Shown here one piece after another: positions 5,825-6,810 of a stretch of 6,810 nt of DNA. The translations under genes were made by a program, and so were the position numbers. The stretch is from JBDKTK01 sp039680225 (GTDB lineage: Bacteria; Desulfobacterota; Syntrophia; Syntrophales; UBA4778), in contig JBDKTK010000422.1 in NCBI GenBank assembly GCA_039680225.1, positions 1-6,810 on the forward strand, read 5' to 3'. Numbering within the stretch: the first letter of the stretch is position 1; each line of letters begins with the position of its first letter. The notes under the pieces were generated by a model. The model saw nothing but the letters and a program-made list of their open reading frames with translations. It made no database searches and was not told the DNA's origin.

Positions 5825-6586
5825 TTATCTGGCCTTCAGAGATGTCCCGCTTTTGACAGGCTTGGACTGGTGCTCCTTAAGCACTGTTTTCACGGAGTTC
5901 TCCGCCATTTCCACGTGTTCTGTCATATATTTTTCGGCCAGATCGGGCTTTCTGTCGCGGATTGATCTGAATATGTTTTTATGCTGCTCAATTATTTTTT
6001 TCGCAAACCTGGGATTTTTGTAAAGCTGCTGCCGGGCAGCCGAGACCGTCTTGTTGAAACTGTCGAATATTGTCTGGAGCAGCCGCATGAGCCACCTGTT
6101 CTGAGAGGCTTCGGCTATTGCAAAGTGGAACTGCGTGTCTATTTCCCTGCCCAATTCCGAATCATCAAGGGAAAAGGCGTTGTTCATTTTTTCCAGAAGA
6201 TCCCCGATCCTGGTTATATCTGAGATCGAGGCCCTTTCCGCGGCCAGGCGGGCTGACGCCGTCTCGAATATCTTCCTCAGCTCGAAGATTTCGAGGAGCG
6301 AATCCCTTTCCGTTGTTAAAAACATCGCCAGGCAATTTACTATTTCCTGGGTGTTATTCTCTTTGACATAGCTGCCGCCCCCGGTTTTTGTCTCGATGAA
6401 GCCCATTATCTCCAGGGTCCTCAAGGCCTCGCGCACTGAAACCCTGCTGACCTTCAGCTTTTCGGCAAGGTTGCGCTCTGAAAGCAGTCTGTCTCCCGGC
6501 TTGAGATTGCCGTTGGCAATCAGATTCTGGATCTGCTTGACTATTTCCTCGTAAATCTTCCTCGTCTTAATGGGTTTTAAGTCCAT
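5825..6586 (-). CDS. GntR-family transcriptional regulator, FadR/FCD subfamily
   Basis: This 253-residue protein is a ligand-responsive DNA-binding dimer. Residues 10-75 form the winged helix-turn-helix of the GntR family (helices around ERNLAEKLKVSRVSVREALRTL and a glycine-rich wing). Arg38, Arg48 and Arg52 match in spacing the base-contacting Arg35, Arg45 and Arg49 of E. coli FadR. Residues about 97-235 form an all-helical FCD ligand domain. Asp150, His154, His202 and His224 match the metal-binding set of FCD proteins that sense small carboxylates, so an organic acid is a more likely effector than acyl-CoA. The start is ATG at 6586, which has GGGAG just upstream; an in-frame TTG four codons earlier would overlap that site. 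It is the likely reader of the operator at 4921-4933. No matching site is seen at its own promoter, so autoregulation is not evident. Confidence 0.93.
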   Translation of the reverse strand: MDLKPIKTRKIYEEIVKQIQNLIANGNLKPGDRLLSERNLAEKLKVSRVSVREALRTLEIMGFIETKTGGGSYVKENNTQEIVNCLAMFLTTERDSLLEIFELRKIFETASARLAAERASISDITRIGDLLEKMNNAFSLDDSELGREIDTQFHFAIAEASQNRWLMRLLQTIFDSFNKTVSAARQQLYKNPRFAKKIIEQHKNIFRSIRDRKPDLAEKYMTEHVEMAENSVKTVLKEHQSKPVKSGTSLKAR

Positions 6587-6612
6587 TACCGCTCCCAATT
6601 TAATTTTTCATT

Positions 6613-6641
6613 TAAATAATAAATATTTACAGGTTTTTCAA
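6613..6641 (-). promoter_or_regulatory. Possible promoter of the GntR regulator gene
   Basis: On the minus strand TTGAAA (6641-6636) is a good -35 box and TATTTA (6618-6613) a poor -10 box at 17 bp. The stretch is very AT-rich, and a 10-bp palindrome TAAATATTTA (6620-6629) lies in the spacer. No TGGTNNNACCA element is present. The element is plausible by position but the match is modest. Confidence 0.4.
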
Positions 6642-6668
6642 TAGATAAATAGAAGGGGCGAATGGTTT

Positions 6669-6690
6669 GCCGGGATCCGGCGGACCCGGC
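6669..6690. other. GC-rich hairpin upstream of the regulator
   Basis: GCCGGG (6669-6674) pairs with CCCGGC (6685-6690), and TCC/GGA extends the stem inward past one bulged A, leaving a 3-nt loop. Neither side is followed by a T-run. It sits between the terminator of the upstream gene and the regulator promoter. Its function is unknown; it may strengthen termination of read-through from the upstream gene. Confidence 0.5.
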
Positions 6691-6706
6691 GGGAGGAAAG
6701 GAAACA

Positions 6707-6736
6707 AGGAGGGCAGTGCGCGGCCGCTGCCCTCCT
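6707..6736 (-). terminator. Rho-independent-type terminator of the partial upstream gene
   Basis: A perfect 10-bp stem (6707-6716 with 6727-6736; AGGAGGGCAG on the minus strand) closes a 10-nt loop. On the minus strand it begins 18 nt after the stop codon of the partial gene and is followed by TTGTTTCCTTTCC, a T-rich but interrupted tail. Position and stem support termination; the tail is weaker than ideal. Confidence 0.7.
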
Positions 6737-6754
6737 CGTCTATTTGGACGTTTT

Positions 6755-6810
6755 TCAAGCGGCTTCTTCCTGAAATTGCTTGGCCTCTTTGGCAACCCTC
6801 TCCATCTTGA
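6755..6810 (-). CDS. C-terminal fragment of an unidentified protein (cut by window edge)
   Basis: The last 56 bases read on the minus strand as the final 17 codons of an open frame ending ...KMERVAKEAKQFQEEAA and TGA at 6757-6755. The residues are charged and alanine/glutamate-rich, as in a helical tail. The hairpin terminator that follows supports a real gene ending here. Too little is visible to assign a family, and the start lies outside the window. Confidence 0.5.
   Translation of the reverse strand, partial: KMERVAKEAKQFQEEAA

Noticed and set aside
6586..6795. Minus-strand open frame of 69 codons upstream of the regulator
   Set aside because: It runs through the terminator hairpin, the GC-rich hairpin and the regulator promoter, has an Arg/Pro-rich translation, and overlaps the partial gene in another frame.
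1..6810. CRISPR array, tRNA/rRNA genes, insertion sequence or phage genes
   Set aside because: I found no regularly spaced repeats, RNA gene signature, transposase or terminal inverted repeats anywhere in the window.

Overview
The window carries the end of a hydrogenase locus from what is probably an anaerobic or microaerobic Gram-negative bacterium. A Desulfobacterota/deltaproteobacterium-like source is the best guess. It rests on the gene order small subunit - large subunit - cytochrome b - maturation protease, the moderately high GC content and the general look of the proteins; no rRNA or other phylogenetic marker is present.

Layout. On the minus strand, reading from about 4950 down to 90, lies a compact operon for a membrane-bound, periplasm-facing group 1 [NiFe] uptake hydrogenase: small subunit with Tat signal and C-terminal anchor (3418-4614), catalytic large subunit (1723-3399), di-heme-type cytochrome b (1034-1708), HyaD/HybD maturation endopeptidase (481-963) and the nickel chaperone HypA (90-434). 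The first three genes are 14-18 bp apart and have strong ribosome binding sites. A strong hairpin and a weak ribosome binding site separate them from the maturation genes. On the plus strand, diverging from the operon, is a secreted beta-class carbonic anhydrase (5107-5802). Convergent with it, 22 bp away, is a GntR-family regulator of the FadR/FCD subfamily (5825-6586, minus). The last 56 bases hold the C-terminal end of an unidentified minus-strand gene, followed by a hairpin terminator.

How the parts work together. The small and large subunits should leave the cell through the Tat pathway as a folded pair, oxidise H2 in the periplasm, and pass electrons through three Fe-S clusters to cytochrome b and the quinone pool. 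HypA helps deliver nickel. HyaD should remove the 15-residue tail after the last metal-binding motif of the large subunit. The small subunit has the standard, not the oxygen-tolerant, cysteine pattern near its proximal cluster.

The most interesting feature is regulatory. The 492-bp gap between hydrogenase and carbonic anhydrase contains a consensus -35 (TTGACA), a 17-bp spacer and a -10 (TATTAC) pointing into the hydrogenase operon. The palindrome TTGGTAATACCAA covers that -10. It matches the operator consensus of FadR-type GntR regulators (TGGTNNNACCA), and the regulator encoded 0.9 kb away keeps the three arginines that read this site in E. coli FadR. I infer that this regulator represses the operon in response to a small organic acid. 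The protein families are all known; I see no clearly new enzymatic system here.
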